A program made the translations under genes and the position numbers. This document shows positions 1 through 10,414 of a stretch of DNA of 64,000 nucleotides, in pieces. This stretch comes from Ichthyophis bannanicus (lineage: Eukaryota > Chordata > Amphibia > Gymnophiona > Ichthyophiidae): positions 1,228,383,312 to 1,228,447,311 of the forward strand of contig CM066031.1 of assembly GCA_033557465.1 (NCBI GenBank), written 5' to 3'. The notes under the pieces were generated by a model. That model ran no database searches. It saw only the letters and a list, made by a program, of their open reading frames with translations, and was not told the origin of the DNA. Each line of letters starts with the position of its first letter. Position 1 is the stretch's first letter.

Positions 1-140
1 ACCTGGATGTCTCACAGCTGTTTGAAATTAAACATTGCCAACACTCAGGGCCGGCCCGTTCATTGTGCAAGAATGTTGTTTGCACAGGGCCCCGCGTTTC
101 AGGGGGACCCGCGCAAAGAACATTCTGCATCTGCCGGTAA

Positions 141-509
141 ATTAAAAAACAAACAAACTTGCTGCCACTGTCGCTGTGGCAGCGGCAGAATCAAGTGTCC
201 CACAGGGCCCCCCTACCTGGGAGAGTCCTCCATGCGGCCTCAGCTCCCTAAGTGCCGGCTTTCAGAACCGCTAAGGGAGAGCTTCTCCCTCGCAGCTCTC
301 TTAAGCCACTGGCGCTCATGGGAAACAGGATTAAACAGAGCCGCGAAAAAGGGAAACTTTCCCTTCGCGGCTCTGAAAGCTGGCACTTAGGGAGCTGAGG
401 CCGCATGGAGGACTCTGCCGGGCAGGGGGGCCCCGCGGGATGCTCGATTCTGCTGCTGCCACGGCGGCAGCGGCAGCAGCAGCAAGTTGTTGTTTTTTTT
501 TTTTTAAAT
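141..509. repeat. Foldback (long imperfect inverted repeat)
   Basis: Two arms of roughly 145 bp (about 141-290 and 365-509) are reverse complements of each other. For example, the segment around 220-265 (ccatgcggcctcagctccct) reappears inverted at about 372-415, and the GCTGC-rich stretch next to an A-rich end is mirrored by a GCTGC-rich stretch next to a T-run. The loop is about 75 bp. This is the form of a foldback MITE or snapback element. The outer sequence near 50 (agggccggccc) resembles hAT-type MITE ends, but I could not find a target duplication. The 127-aa open frame across the left arm looks like chance. Confidence 0.75.
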
Positions 510-514
510 CTACC

Positions 515-1700
515 TGGGTTATGGGGGGTGGGCTAAGACTGGAAGTGGGCTGATGGGGAGGTAGGACTGGTAATGGGCTATGGGGGGGGTCTAGGACTGG
601 AAATGGGCTATGGGGGGCTAGGACTGGTAATGGGCTATGGGGGGGCTAGGACTGGAAATGGGCCGATGGGGGGGGGGTTAGGACTGGTAATGGGCTATTG
701 GGAGGGGGGTTAGGACTGGAAATGGACTGATGGGGGGTCTAGGACTGGTAATGGGCTATGGGGGGCCAGGACGGGAAATGGGCTGATGGGGGGGCTAGGA
801 CTGGTAATGGGCTATGCGGGGCTAGGACTGGAAATGGGCTGATGGGAGTTAGGACTGGTAATGGGCTATGGGGGGGCTAGGACTGGAAATGGGCTGATGG
901 GGGTTAGGACTGGTAATGGGCTATGGTGGGGCTAGGACTGGAAATGGGCTGATGGGGGGGCTAGGACTGGTAATGGGCTATGGGAGGGCTAGGACTGGTA
1001 ACAGGCTATGGGGGGGGTTAGGACTGGAAGTGGGCTGATGGGTTTAGGACTGGTAATGGGCTATGGGGGGACTAAGACTGAAAATTGGGTGATGTGGGGT
1101 TAGGACTGGTAATGGGCTATGGGGGTGGGGCTAGGACTGGTAATGGGTTGGGGGGTTGCTAGGACTGGAAATGGGCTGAGTGGAAGGGGGCTTGAATTGC
1201 AAATAGCTGATGAGGAGGGGGGCTTGGAATGGAAATGGACTGTGAGGGGAGGGAGCTAGCACTGGAAATGGGCTGAGTGGGGGGAGCTAGGACAGGAAAT
1301 GGGCTGCTGGAAGGGCTAGGATAGCACTGGAAATGGGCTGTTGGGGGGTGCTAAGATTGGAAATGGGCTGTGGTGGGGGCTTATATTGAAATGGTCTCAT
1401 GGAGGGGCTAGAACTGGAAGTAAGCTCATGGGGGGCTTGGATTGGAAATGGGCTGAGTGGAGGGGAGCTAGGATTTGACATTGGCTGATGATGGGGCTAG
1501 GAAAGGACTAGAAATGGGCTGATGGGAGGCTGGAATTAGAAATGAGCTGATGGAGGGACTCGGATAGGACCGGAAATGGATGGGGGAGCTAGGACTGGAA
1601 ATGGGCTGATAGTGTGGCTAGGATAGGATTGGAAATGGGCTGATGGGGGGCTAGGACTGGAAATGGGCTGATGCGGGGACTAGAAGGAAGCGGATGCTGG
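515..1700 (+). repeat. G-rich ~30-bp minisatellite
   Basis: A tandem array of a unit of roughly 28-31 bp built on 'ctaggactggaaatgggctg' plus a G-run, about 35-40 copies by eye. Up to about 1130 two variants alternate: one has 'ggtaatgggctat', the other 'ggaaatgggctgat', giving a higher-order dimer of about 60 bp. After 1150 the array decays into degenerate monomers. G-runs of 4-9 sit in almost every unit, so the + strand could form quadruplexes. No coding sequence is supported. Confidence 0.9.
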
Positions 1701-2600
1701 GTGGGGCTGGAACTAGAAGGGAGCTGATGTTGGGGGAGGATTAGAATGGGATGGAGCTGGGAGAGTGAAATGGAGAGGGGAAAATCTTTTTGTGTGGGAG
1801 GGAAGACAAATCTACAATTGGACGGGTATTGGGAGAGTAAGTGGGGATTGAGGATGGAGGGGTAAAATTTGAGTGGATGAAATAGGAATGAGGAAAGAGC
1901 AAAAGGAGAAAGATTAGTATGTTAAAGCAGATGTAGAGAGAGAATGGAAAAAAAGACTAGAAGAGAGAAGAAAGGACAAATGGACAGCAGACGATGGAGA
2001 GTTAACAGAAGACACGAAGAAACCAGAAGAAAGTGGCTGGAGCAATTGCAACTGAAAAAAAATGCACAAAAGGTAGAAAAATATCTCTTTATTTTGAATT
2101 TATTAACTGGAATATGAAAGCTCTGGGAAATGTGCATCATTAACGTCTGCGCTTTGTTTAGTACAAGAGGAAATTAATTTATAGCTTTATTTCTACAGTG
2201 TTGTTGTACATTCCAAGTTTGACTTTTGGGGTTCCCAGTTTAATTATTGTCTTCCTGTTTCTAAATTGTGATTCCTTGTTTGGTGATGGTCTATGTTCTG
2301 CATGTGTAACTGAGCTGAGGTATTCTGTTTATGTAATTCCTATTTGACATTGCCACTTGTTCTCTTTCCCCAGTAGTTCATGTATTGTTATTCTCTGAAA
2401 TGTATTGGTTTAATATTTGCAGAGTTGCCTTTTGATAGGTAATGGTGCTTTGTGAGTCCTGGTAGTGCTGTTACGATACAGCGGGTTTGCTATGGGTTCT
2501 AAATGAGCAGTGTTTGTAGTAGTTCCTAATGTGCCTGGCAGTTGGCACTGGATTATAGTAATGTAGAAATCTTTCAGTCTTTCTTTATCCATTCACTCAT
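1700..2600. other. No gene seen (decayed repeat edge, AT-rich DNA)
   Basis: The minisatellite fades into purine-rich sequence (1750-2030) and then into ordinary AT-rich DNA. The short frames here have no recognisable domain. No RNA gene or regulatory element can be supported. Confidence 0.6.
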
Positions 2601-2620
2601 TAAGAGGCATGTTTACTAAA
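2601..2620 (+). repeat. Possible isolated Harbinger-family left end
   Basis: TAA followed by GAGGCATGTTTACTAAA, which differs at two positions from the 17-bp TIR of the giant Harbinger family in this window. No matching right end was seen nearby; an L2 LINE follows from about 2750. It may be a truncated or older relative, or chance. Confidence 0.35.
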
Positions 2621-2749
2621 AGTTAGCATATGGTAACATTGTGCAAATATTTACGCAAATGAGACCCCTTATGAAAATGAGGCCCCGCACCCAGTCTCCG
2701 CACATGGCCCTGCACCCCCCTTGGGCCGCCCCTGCCAACACTGAACTTT

Positions 2750-3600
2750 TTACTTTTCTTCCTAAACCTTCCTCCCCCCTTCCTCCTTTCTCTAGCTCTG
2801 TGGATAACATTCTTCTACTTCCACAGGCCTTGGGGGTCATCTTTGACTCCTCCCTTTCCTTCTCCTTACATATCCAACAGATAGCTAAAACCTGTCATTT
2901 CTTTCTCTATAATATTAACAAATTTGCCTCTTCCTTTCTGAACACACTACTAAAACACTTGTCTACGCTCTAATTACTTCTTGTCTCAGTTATTACAATC
3001 TCCTTCTCTCTGGTCTCCCTCTTAGTCACCTTTCTGCCCTTGAATCTGTTCAGATCTCTGCTGCATAACAAATTTTTTCCCAGCCTCAATATTCTCAAAT
3101 CACTCTTCTCAAATCACTTTATTGGCTTCCCTTCCATTTCCGTATCCAATTCAAGCTTCTCCTTCTAACCTATAAGTGCATTCACTCTTCTCCTTTCTAC
3201 CTTTCCTCTCTCCTCTCTTCCTACACCCCTCCTTGTGAACTCCTCTCTTCTTCTGGCTTGCTTCTCTCTTTGCCCTTTTCTTCCACTGCCAACTCCAGAC
3301 TTCGGTCCTTCCACCTTGCTGCTCCTTATGCCTGTAACAAACTACCTGAGTCTGTACGTCAGGCTTCATCTCTGTCCCTTTTCAAGTCCATGATAAAGGC
3401 TCACCTCTTAAAAGCTGCTTTTAGATCCTGACCTCCTTTTTTCCTTGTGTCTCCTTACCGTCCTTTTCCCCCTTGTCTTGTCTGTCTTAATTAGATTGTA
3501 AGCTCTCAGAGTAGGGACCGTCTCTATCTATGTTTATACAGTGCTGTGTACGCCTTGTAGCACTTTGTAAATGATTAGTAGTGGTAGTAGTAGTGTGGTA
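2750..3600 (+). mobile_element. L2-clade LINE, 3' end (5'-truncated)
   Basis: The conceptual translation, across several frameshifts, follows the C-terminal part of an L2-type reverse transcriptase ORF. 'LGVIFDSSLSFSLHI' at about 2830-2875 is followed by a Ser/Leu-rich stretch and then, around 3290-3420, 'FHLAAPYACNKLPESVR' and 'LFKSMIKAHLLKAAF', the usual end of such proteins. The 3' UTR contains 'attagattgtaagctctcag' and 'gggaccgtctct', a motif common to L2 tails, and ends in a (TAG)n simple repeat at 3577-3597. The element is heavily 5' truncated and cannot encode an active protein. A close relative lies inverted at 63490-64000. Assignment to L2 rests on remembered family motifs. Confidence 0.8.
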
Positions 3601-3971
3601 GGCAGCAGTAGGAATGGCTGAAGGCAGAATGATATTCTCCTGGTTGCGTCTGGAGTTCATTGGGAGTAGTATGAAATCTAGGAATAGTACAAGGGTATCG
3701 GTACGGTTACCAGATTTTTCGCAGGCAAAGAGTGGTGTGGCGGGAGGGGGTTGGGAGGAAGGGACACCTTAGTTCAAGGTTGGAGCAACTAAGTGCAGAG
3801 GAAGGAAAAGGAGTCATTACCTTGCCCCCTATCCATCCCATGACAGCAACAATATCACTTCCAAGCAGACAAAACAATCAAGGAATAGAAACTGTGATGC
3901 ATTTCCCCCTCACTGTGCAGATTACAATGATAATGGATGTAATATCAAAAATCGGACATTTGCAAATAAAT
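3600..3971. other. No gene seen; possible old MITE flank
   Basis: Mixed-composition sequence without a supported ORF. 'ggttaccagat' near 3706 and 'atctggtaa' near 4346 are inverted to each other and surround the SINE, so an old non-autonomous DNA transposon may span about 3706-4355, but the matching ends are too short to be sure. Confidence 0.3.
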
Positions 3972-3985
3972 AAATCAAAAAGAGT

Positions 3986-4215
3986 GGAGGAGGAGTGGAG
4001 GAGTAGCCTAGTGGTTAGAACACTGGCTTGATAACCAAGCAACCAAGGTTCAATTCCCACTAGCACTCCTTGTGGCCTTGGGCAAGTCACTTAACCCTCC
4101 ACTGCCTTGGAAGAAAGGCCTGGCAATCTACTTCCAGTGACACTACCAAGAAAACCCAGGAGCTTCTGGGTCACCAGGAGTCAGAACTGACTTGAAGGCA
4201 CACATTGCATTTTGC
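3986..4215 (+). mobile_element. tRNA-derived SINE with target duplication
   Basis: The 5' part carries a pol III A-box-like 'tagcctagtggttag' and a B-box-like 'ggttcaattcc'. A central 'ccttgggcaagtcacttaac' follows, which matches the conserved core seen in MIR/CORE-type SINEs, and then a 3' part containing 'aagaaaaccc' and 'gagtcagaactgacttgaag', like SINE tails mobilised by RTE-type LINEs. The insertion is bounded by a perfect 14-bp duplication, aaatcaaaaagagt, at 3972-3985 and 4216-4229. Family naming is from memory; boundaries and duplication are directly visible. Confidence 0.85.
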
Positions 4216-4229
4216 AAATCAAAAAGAGT

Positions 4230-5337
4230 AATTTTTTCCTATCCCCTCCGTCCTCATTGCCGGAAATAGGGACAGGAGGCTGCCAAACAGGTGAGAGTCA
4301 GGGACACAGCTGTAAAATTGGGGACAATCCCCCCGAATCAGGGACATCTGGTAAACTTTGTATTGGGCACCCTAGGAAAAACCTTCAGCTTTAGCCTCCC
4401 CCCTATGAGATTTTGATCATTAAACTCAACAATCATGCCAAGTGTTCCTTTGAATGTATTGGTAGCCCTAAAAGAGGACTTTCTGGAAGCCAAATCTATC
4501 TTCTGAAATTTTATTTTATTGGGTTTGAAATCAGTCATCTGCGTGTGAAAAAGAAGTTACGAAATAGAAATGAATTAGCATTGCAGAGTCCCCCTCTTCT
4601 TTTCTTCCCCTCCCAATATAAGGAAAAATTGTTGTGTAATGTGAGTTTGGACAATAAAAATTTGAAAGGGAAAGAAATCAAATTTAAATAGAAATTTAAA
4701 TATATTTTTTCCGATAAAGAAGTTTACAGTCTCAAGGAAAAAATTCAGGTCTATCATTTGGTTTGAGAGATTTTTAAAAAGCAATTTTTTGGTATCATGC
4801 TAAACCTTATGGAGTTTTTGTACCACTATAATCTCTAAATAGTACTTAAATCAGAATTAATATGTATTTACTTAATTTCTTATTATGTGCCTTATGTATT
4901 TATAATGAAGCAGTAGATTAGCATTCTTAAGTGTCTTGGTGACTGTTGTGGACTTGGTAATGGTGTTTTTCCCCCAATTTTTATTTAGGTCATAAATGTT
5001 TTCTTTTTAAAATGTTTCTAGTTGGTAATAATCCTTTTTAAGATCTGGTGCTTTGGTCTAGAGATAAGGAGGGAGTTGTAATAACTCAAAGCCCCACTGA
5101 AGGTTCCAAACCAACTTTCTTATGGGATGTTTCCCCAGTCTAAGAGTTTTTAAATGTTTCCCCAAGATGTTCCAGTAGAGCTTGTCTCGCTGAATTCTTT
5201 GAGAGGAATGTCTTTGTAAATGTGGCCTGGAACATTCTCAAGTTAATGTTGCTGGTTCATTAACATCCAGGCCTCTAGTTTTTATTTGGTAAAAGTCCGC
5301 TGACACTTTTTCTAATCGAAGGAGAATTTGTAAACTC
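4230..5337. other. AT-rich sequence, no gene seen
   Basis: AT-rich DNA with only short chance frames. No splice-bounded exon or repeat end was recognised. Confidence 0.5.
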
Positions 5338-5394
5338 TAAGGGGTATGTTTACTAAAACCCTGTTAGGGTGCGCGGCGCGCTAGTGTGCGGATG

Positions 5395-5404
5395 CCATAT
5401 AAGG
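5395..5404 (+). promoter_or_regulatory. CArG-like box, left end of copy A
   Basis: CCATATAAGG fits CC(A/T)6GG exactly and lies 55-64 bp inside the left end. The other two copies have CCATATAAAGG (20052-20062) and CCAAATAAGG (23922-23931) at 65-76 bp, each followed by a conserved TGGGYG. It could be an SRF-type site or simply a TATA-like promoter. Confidence 0.4.
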
Positions 5405-5450
5405 AGTGGGCGTTTCAGTCAGAAAAAAGCAAAACCGGGATTAATCATGT

Positions 5451-5490
5451 GCTAATGTGCGCTGCGCTCATGTGCGCCCCGCACATTAGC
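5451..5490. repeat. Left subterminal inverted repeat of copy A
   Basis: gctaatgtgcg (5451-5461) and its reverse complement (5480-5490) form an 11-bp stem about 110 bp inside the left end. Confidence 0.55.
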
Positions 5491-5550
5491 GCATGAGAAA
5501 GTTGCGCAGGAAGCATAAGTGGCGCGCTGATGTACAAGCACAGGAGCAGA

Positions 5551-5618
5551 GCCACAGTACAATGGTTAAGACACTGACCAATGGTACAGGGATCATGGGT
5601 TCAATCCCCCACTGTGCC
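5551..5618 (+). other. tRNA-like pol III motif, left arm unit 1
   Basis: A-box-like 'acaatggttaag' and B-box-like 'ggttcaatccc' have tRNA spacing. The flanks gccacag (5551-5557) and ctgtgcc (5612-5618) pair at 6 of 7 positions like an acceptor stem. The anticodon and D arms do not fold convincingly, so I do not call a functional tRNA. Confidence 0.5.
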
Positions 5619-5919
5619 CAATGAAAAAGGCTTGCTGAGGCATTACCTATTATGGGGAAGATTGCTTTAGGAGGCATTTTATTTTTATTTTAATTATCTC
5701 TACTAGCAAACGCACTCTCAAAGCGTGTTAACATAAGGCGCCCCATAAGGCACATTTTAAAGTGCACTGTCTGCCAAGGCACCCTAGAATGTTGCTTATA
5801 GGGCGCTTTATAGGGTGCCGTATGAGGTACCGCAAGGTCACAGCACTGTTTTTGATGGCAGCACTGTGCAGTTTAAGGAATGAAAATCATAAGTAGGTGC
5901 ACTGACATGCAAGGAGGAA

Positions 5920-5992
5920 CAGCAGTGGAGCACAATGGTTAAGGCACTGACCAATGATGCAGGAGTCATGGGTTCAATCCCCCACTGTGCCT
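5920..5992 (+). other. tRNA-like pol III motif, left arm unit 2
   Basis: 'agcacaatggttaaggc' (A box) and 'gggttcaatccc' (B box), bounded by cagtgg and ccactg, which pair. Same module as at 5551-5618, in the next tandem unit. Confidence 0.5.
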
Positions 5993-6328
5993 AATGAAGA
6001 AGGCTGGTTGAGGCATTACCTGTTATAGGTAATATTGCTGTAGGGGGCATTTTATTTTTATTTTAAATAGTGCTGCCAGCAAACATACCCTCAGAGTATT
6101 GTAACATAAGGTGCTGCATAAGGCGCCTCATAGGGTACCCCAGAGGGCACATTTTAAAGTGCACTGTCCGCCACGGCACCCTACAATGTTGCTGAAAGGG
6201 TGGCCTATAGGGCACCATATAGGTGCCCTATAAGGCACAGCAAGGTCATAGCACTGTGTTTGATGGCAGCAATGTGCATTTAAACACATGGAAATCTGAA
6301 GTAGGTGCGCTGACATGCAAGGAGGAAC

Positions 6329-6399
6329 AGCAGTGTAGCACAATGGTTAAGGTACTGACTGCTGATACAGGGGTCATGAGTTTGCTCCCCAGTGTGCCT
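6329..6399 (+). other. tRNA-like pol III motif, left arm unit 3
   Basis: 'agcacaatggttaagg' and a decayed B box ('gagtttgctccc'). Third tandem copy of the module. Confidence 0.4.
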
Positions 6400-6811
6400 A
6401 ATACGTAAGGATGGCAGAGGCATCAGCTTTGCAATGTATGTATTGTTTCCTGCAGCACTTTATTTGTATTTTATTAATTGCTGCCAGCAAACACGCCCTC
6501 ACGTGCCGTAATTGAAGGTGCCGCATAAGGCACCCTATAAGGCACTCCATAGGGCACATTATAAAGTGCACTGTCCGCCTCGGCACCCTAAAATGTCCCC
6601 TATAGGGCACCCTATAAGTCGCTCCACAGAATAACGTATAGTGCACCTTATATGGACGGTAACCATAAGGTGCCCTATAGGGCGCCCTATAAAGCACCCT
6701 CAGAGGCACCTTATGGGTACAGTATGCTGAGAGTGTTTTTGCTGGCAGCAATAATGTACATGAAAAAGAGATAATGCTTTGGGCAGCCCTATCAAATAAC
6801 CCCACTTGTGT

Positions 6812-6868
6812 TTGAACCCATGACCTCTGGCTTCACAGGCAGTGAAGTAACCATTGGGCTACAGCTCT
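6812..6868 (-). other. tRNA-like motif, minus strand, left arm
   Basis: 'tttgaacccatgacctctgg' followed by 'ccattgggctacagctc' is, on the minus strand, an A-box-like then a B-box-like motif. Equivalent minus motifs lie at about 20968-21035, 24508-24565 and 25690-25755 in the other copies. Confidence 0.4.
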
Positions 6869-8481
6869 ATAACTGCTAGCAAGCCCCTGGCTGGCTGCAG
6901 AGGGAGTGCATGTCACCACACAGACAGTCTGCTGTGGTCACCAGGATAGGGTTAGCACACCTGTACCCATGATGCACTGCACATGCAAATCAGCTGTCCA
7001 CAGATAAACACAAGATGGGGTATGCACCCCCACAGCACCTCGGCCTGGTAGGGGGTACTGACCATGTGTGTTACTGGCACAGAGTAGCTACACACCGTCA
7101 CATTGTGCATTTACTGTGCTCACCCTGAGTGTGCGGTGGGGCACCCAGCACCAGGTCCACAGCACCTTCCATGGCAGAAATAGGCCATGCTGCAGGTCCC
7201 CAGCAGTGCTAATGTGTGAGGTAGTTAGTTTCTGCAGAAACACCTTGAATGTATCTGTCTGTCTCAGTCAGGTGTAGCCCCCATGGACCCCTAGGAGGAT
7301 TATGTATCACCACACTCCTCCTCCAGGGCTGAGGGTGGTAAACAGGGTCTCCCATCAACAGATCCACATTCTACCTCCCTGCAATGGTGGCAGTAGAGGG
7401 GACCAGCAACCACGGTCCTGCTGGGGAACAGACACCCTACAGAGCAGTCAATGCAGCTCTGTACACATCCATAACACAATAGCAGACAGACATTAGGCCT
7501 GGATATGCTAAGCTGCACCCCACCACTATCTGATATTCTCCTGCAGCAAGCCTTCAGCCACTGCACCCTGCAAGGCGCTCCATCAAGACACATACCAGCT
7601 GCAAACAGTCTGCTAGCTAGTCCATAGTGCATGTTCCTGGTGGAAATGCATGCACCCAGAACTGGGATGTCAGCATACACAACAAGCAGATAAGTCAGTG
7701 ACTGGGCCCCAAAAGGAAACCCATAAATATCACATGAAAGAAATACTATATAGCGCTATGGGGGTGCCTAGCCATGCTGTGGTCACTGCACAGTCAGGGT
7801 GAGAGTGATCTCCCAGCAGGACATGCTGAGGCCACCCTGTCTGTGTAGGTGGTGGCCGGGCACTAAAATGTCCCAGCCAGTGCCCTATGCCCTGTGCAGA
7901 TGCATCCTGGCCAGGCCACCCTGTCCGGGCTATACCCATGGTACCTTGCTCCTCTTTATGCACATTGGCAGGCCAATACTGGCAACAGTGCTGGCAGTGT
8001 GGGCTGTGGAGGGTGTTTGCAGCCACCACACACTGGATAGACAGACACACACACCCACACCTATGCCAGCATTGTGCAACTATAGAGGAGTTTAGCAGCC
8101 CTGGCCACCACATCAGTTCTGGGCACAGTACAGGCATGGATATGGTACGCAATACTGTTGGGGGTCACTCCTCAGGGTGGTAAACACTGTCAGAGACCAG
8201 ACCTGAAGCACACATCGCAGACATCAGAAAGGTTGTTATGATGGAGCTCAATCAGCAAACTGTGCTTAACATAGGAATTGCTATCTGCCAGTAATCATAG
8301 CAAACGTTTGATAGCTGTGTACCGTATACCCAGGTGTAGGGTGGCATTGCTAAGGTATGCAAGTGCTAGTATTGGGATATGCACGCAGGGCCCAATGTCC
8401 TGCCTCTCCAGGAGGCATTGGCCAATGGGGCCTGTGGGTGTGGGTGTGGGTGTGTCTGCCCCTGTTGGCTGCTGCTTTACG

Positions 8482-8683
8482 GCAGAGGTTCCCAACTCCA
8501 GTCCTGGTGTGCCAAACACTGTTCGGGTTTTCATGCGGTCCCTCATGAATATGCATGAGATACATCTGCATACCATGTGGGTGGTGCATAGATATGCAGC
8601 ACAGGCATCTTTATTAGAGGCAGCATGGAACCTGAATGGTGTTTGGCCCTCCAGGACTGCATTTGGGAGACTCTGCTCTAGGT
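8482..8683. mobile_element. hAT-like MITE nested in the right arm
   Basis: Begins 'cagaggttcccaactccagt', contains 'atgaatatgcatgagatacat' and ends 'aggactgcatttgggagact', the pattern of a widespread vertebrate hAT-type MITE. The same insertion sits at the equivalent place in the giant element (about 42625-42827), so it predates the divergence of the two copies. Family attribution is from memory. Confidence 0.5.
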
Positions 8684-9865
8684 AATGCGGCTGTTTATGG
8701 TGTCTGTGCTCGGTGGGGTAAAATATAGGCGTATTAAACATGCGTATGTGCTCTGCAATAAAGGTTTGTCCTTACTATCACAGTTTAGTTGTGGGAAAAA
8801 TATGTTGACTAGATTGGCAGTAGCCCCAGCTGGGCTTTGAACCTGTGACCTTCTGTTCTTGCACACACTGTCTGTGTGCACTGCACCACTGTGTTGCCAC
8901 AGATATGCTGCATTCCCTGGGGAGTCCATGACTGTACATCCAACAGGGCCTGTTTGTTGCAGTGCGCGGCACCCACCTGGACAGGGCTAGGCCATGGTCT
9001 GCTGTGGGCACCAGCCGCTGCCACCTCCACCATTAGTACCGCTCCATCCTTAGATTGGAGACAGCATAAACCCTGATGGATTTGTGGCCAGCCAGGACTG
9101 CATTTGGGGGATTCTGCCGTAGGTAATGCACATTTCTATGGTGTTTGTGCTGTGTAGGGTAAAATATAGGTGTTTGACCCATGCTTATGTTCTCAGCAAT
9201 AAAGGTTCAGTCTTTACTACCATGTTTTCTTCATGGGTAAAATAAGGGGACTGGGTTGGCAGGAGCCCCAGCTGGGATTTGAACCTGGGACCTTCTGGTC
9301 CTAAAGGCACTGGCTGTGTCCACTGCACCACTGTCTTGGCACAAAAACAGTGCATTCCCTGGGGAGTCCATGGCTGTTTGTCAGACAGGGCCTGTCTGTT
9401 GGAGTGCACTGCATCCACGTGAAGGGGGCTAGGCCACCGTCTGCTGTGGGCAGCAGCCACTGCCCCCTCCACCAACGGTACCTCTCTGCCACCATGCTGA
9501 CATGGCCTTATATTGGAGACAGCATCACAGCTGAATGATATGTGGCCCTCCAGGACTGCATTTAGGGGACTGTGGTCTAGGTAATGCACATGTTTCTGGT
9601 GTCTGTGCTCTGTAGGGTAAAATAAAGGTGTTTGGACCATGCTTATGTTCCATGCAAAAAAGGTTGGTCTTTACTATCACCGTTTAGTGGTGGGTAAAAT
9701 ATGGGGATTGGGTTTGCAGGAGCCCCAGTTGGGATTTGAACTGGTGATCTTTGGCTTCTGAACACACTGTCTGTGTTCACTGCACCACACTGTGGCCACA
9801 GAGAGAGTGCAATCCCTGGAGATAGGAAACCTGGCCAAAGGAGTCAGAAACCCTGCTCTGCACAA
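8670..9865. repeat. ~450-bp tandem units of the right arm
   Basis: Direct repeats start near 8670, 9112 and 9570 (spacing about 442 and 458). Each has 'taggtaatgc', 'gggtaaaatataggtgt', a minus-strand tRNA-like motif and 'ccaggactgcattt'. The giant element holds two units (from about 42820 and 43280). Confidence 0.75.
8815..8902 (-). other. tRNA-like pol III motif, right arm
   Basis: On the minus strand, 'ggcaacacagtggtgcagtg' resembles an A-box arm and 'acaggttcaaagcc' a B box. The minus 5' ggcaac and 3' ctactgcc partly pair. Sister motifs lie at about 9258-9345, 9714-9795, 22562-22650, 42958-43043 and 43403-43492, always on the minus strand. In the right arm they thus point inward, opposite to the left-arm + motifs. 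Confidence 0.5.
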
Positions 9866-10382
9866 TTTCTCTGTGGGTTCATTCACCTTGTATGGAGACG
9901 GAGCGTAGACCCTTCAAAAAAACATTTCTTTTTTTTGGAGCTTTCTTGGTAGTGTTCTTTACTGTTGCCCATTGATATCACTATTGGCCAGCTTGGTTAT
10001 GTTTTTTTCCTTTTTTTGTAGGTCATTTTCACTGTTTATTTGCCCTTTTGTACCATGCACATGTATCACACTGCTCACTTTTTGTAGGTTTCCCTGGTTT
10101 TGCTTTACATTGCTGACAGAAATGGTTTCTCTTCCCTTTAAATCGGCTCTACCGCGAGGTTTTCACTCGCGGTATTTTTTTGCTTGAATTTCAGCCCTGC
10201 TCGTTTGCGGGGAGCCTCTCCCCTCCCACTCTCCACCCATTGACCCCGTCTCTTCGCCCCTGGGGAGCCTTCCTCCGCCCTCCGAGAGCCTTTCCACGCC
10301 TCTATCGCACATCAGCGCGCCGCGCACATGAGCGGGCACTTTAGTGCGGCGTGCACGTGTGCGGGGCACAAAAACGCATCAT

Positions 10383-10414
10383 TAGCGTGCACTAAGGTAC
10401 CTTAGCGCACGCTA
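10383..10414. repeat. Right subterminal palindrome of copy A
   Basis: A 32-bp palindrome centred on GGTACC with a single mismatched pair, ending 42 bp from the right terminus. Copies B and C have palindromes of different sequence at the same place. Confidence 0.8.

Larger units (their letters stand above)
5529..6700 (+). repeat. ~390-bp tandem units with tRNA-like module
   Basis: Three direct repeats begin near 5529, 5908 and 6311. Each holds, in order, a tRNA-like A/B-box motif on the + strand, a T-rich 'attttatttttattt' stretch, 'tgccagcaaac', and a run of step-like 'aaggcgcc/tagggtgcc' 10-12-mers. The giant element has a single copy of this unit (about 24020-24440), so the array expanded in copy A. 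Confidence 0.75.

Noticed and set aside
5551..5618. Functional tRNA gene
   Set aside because: A and B boxes and a partial acceptor stem are present, but the anticodon and D arms do not form a convincing cloverleaf, and the motif is repeated as part of transposon units.
8295..9640. Frames of 148 and 151 aa on the minus strand of copy A
   Set aside because: They cross MITE and tandem-unit boundaries, have no recognisable domain, and their homologous positions in copy C are broken by stops.
10163..10369. Minus-strand 68-aa Arg/Gly-rich frame
   Set aside because: Falls in the CG-rich subterminal region of copy A next to the palindrome; composition artefact.
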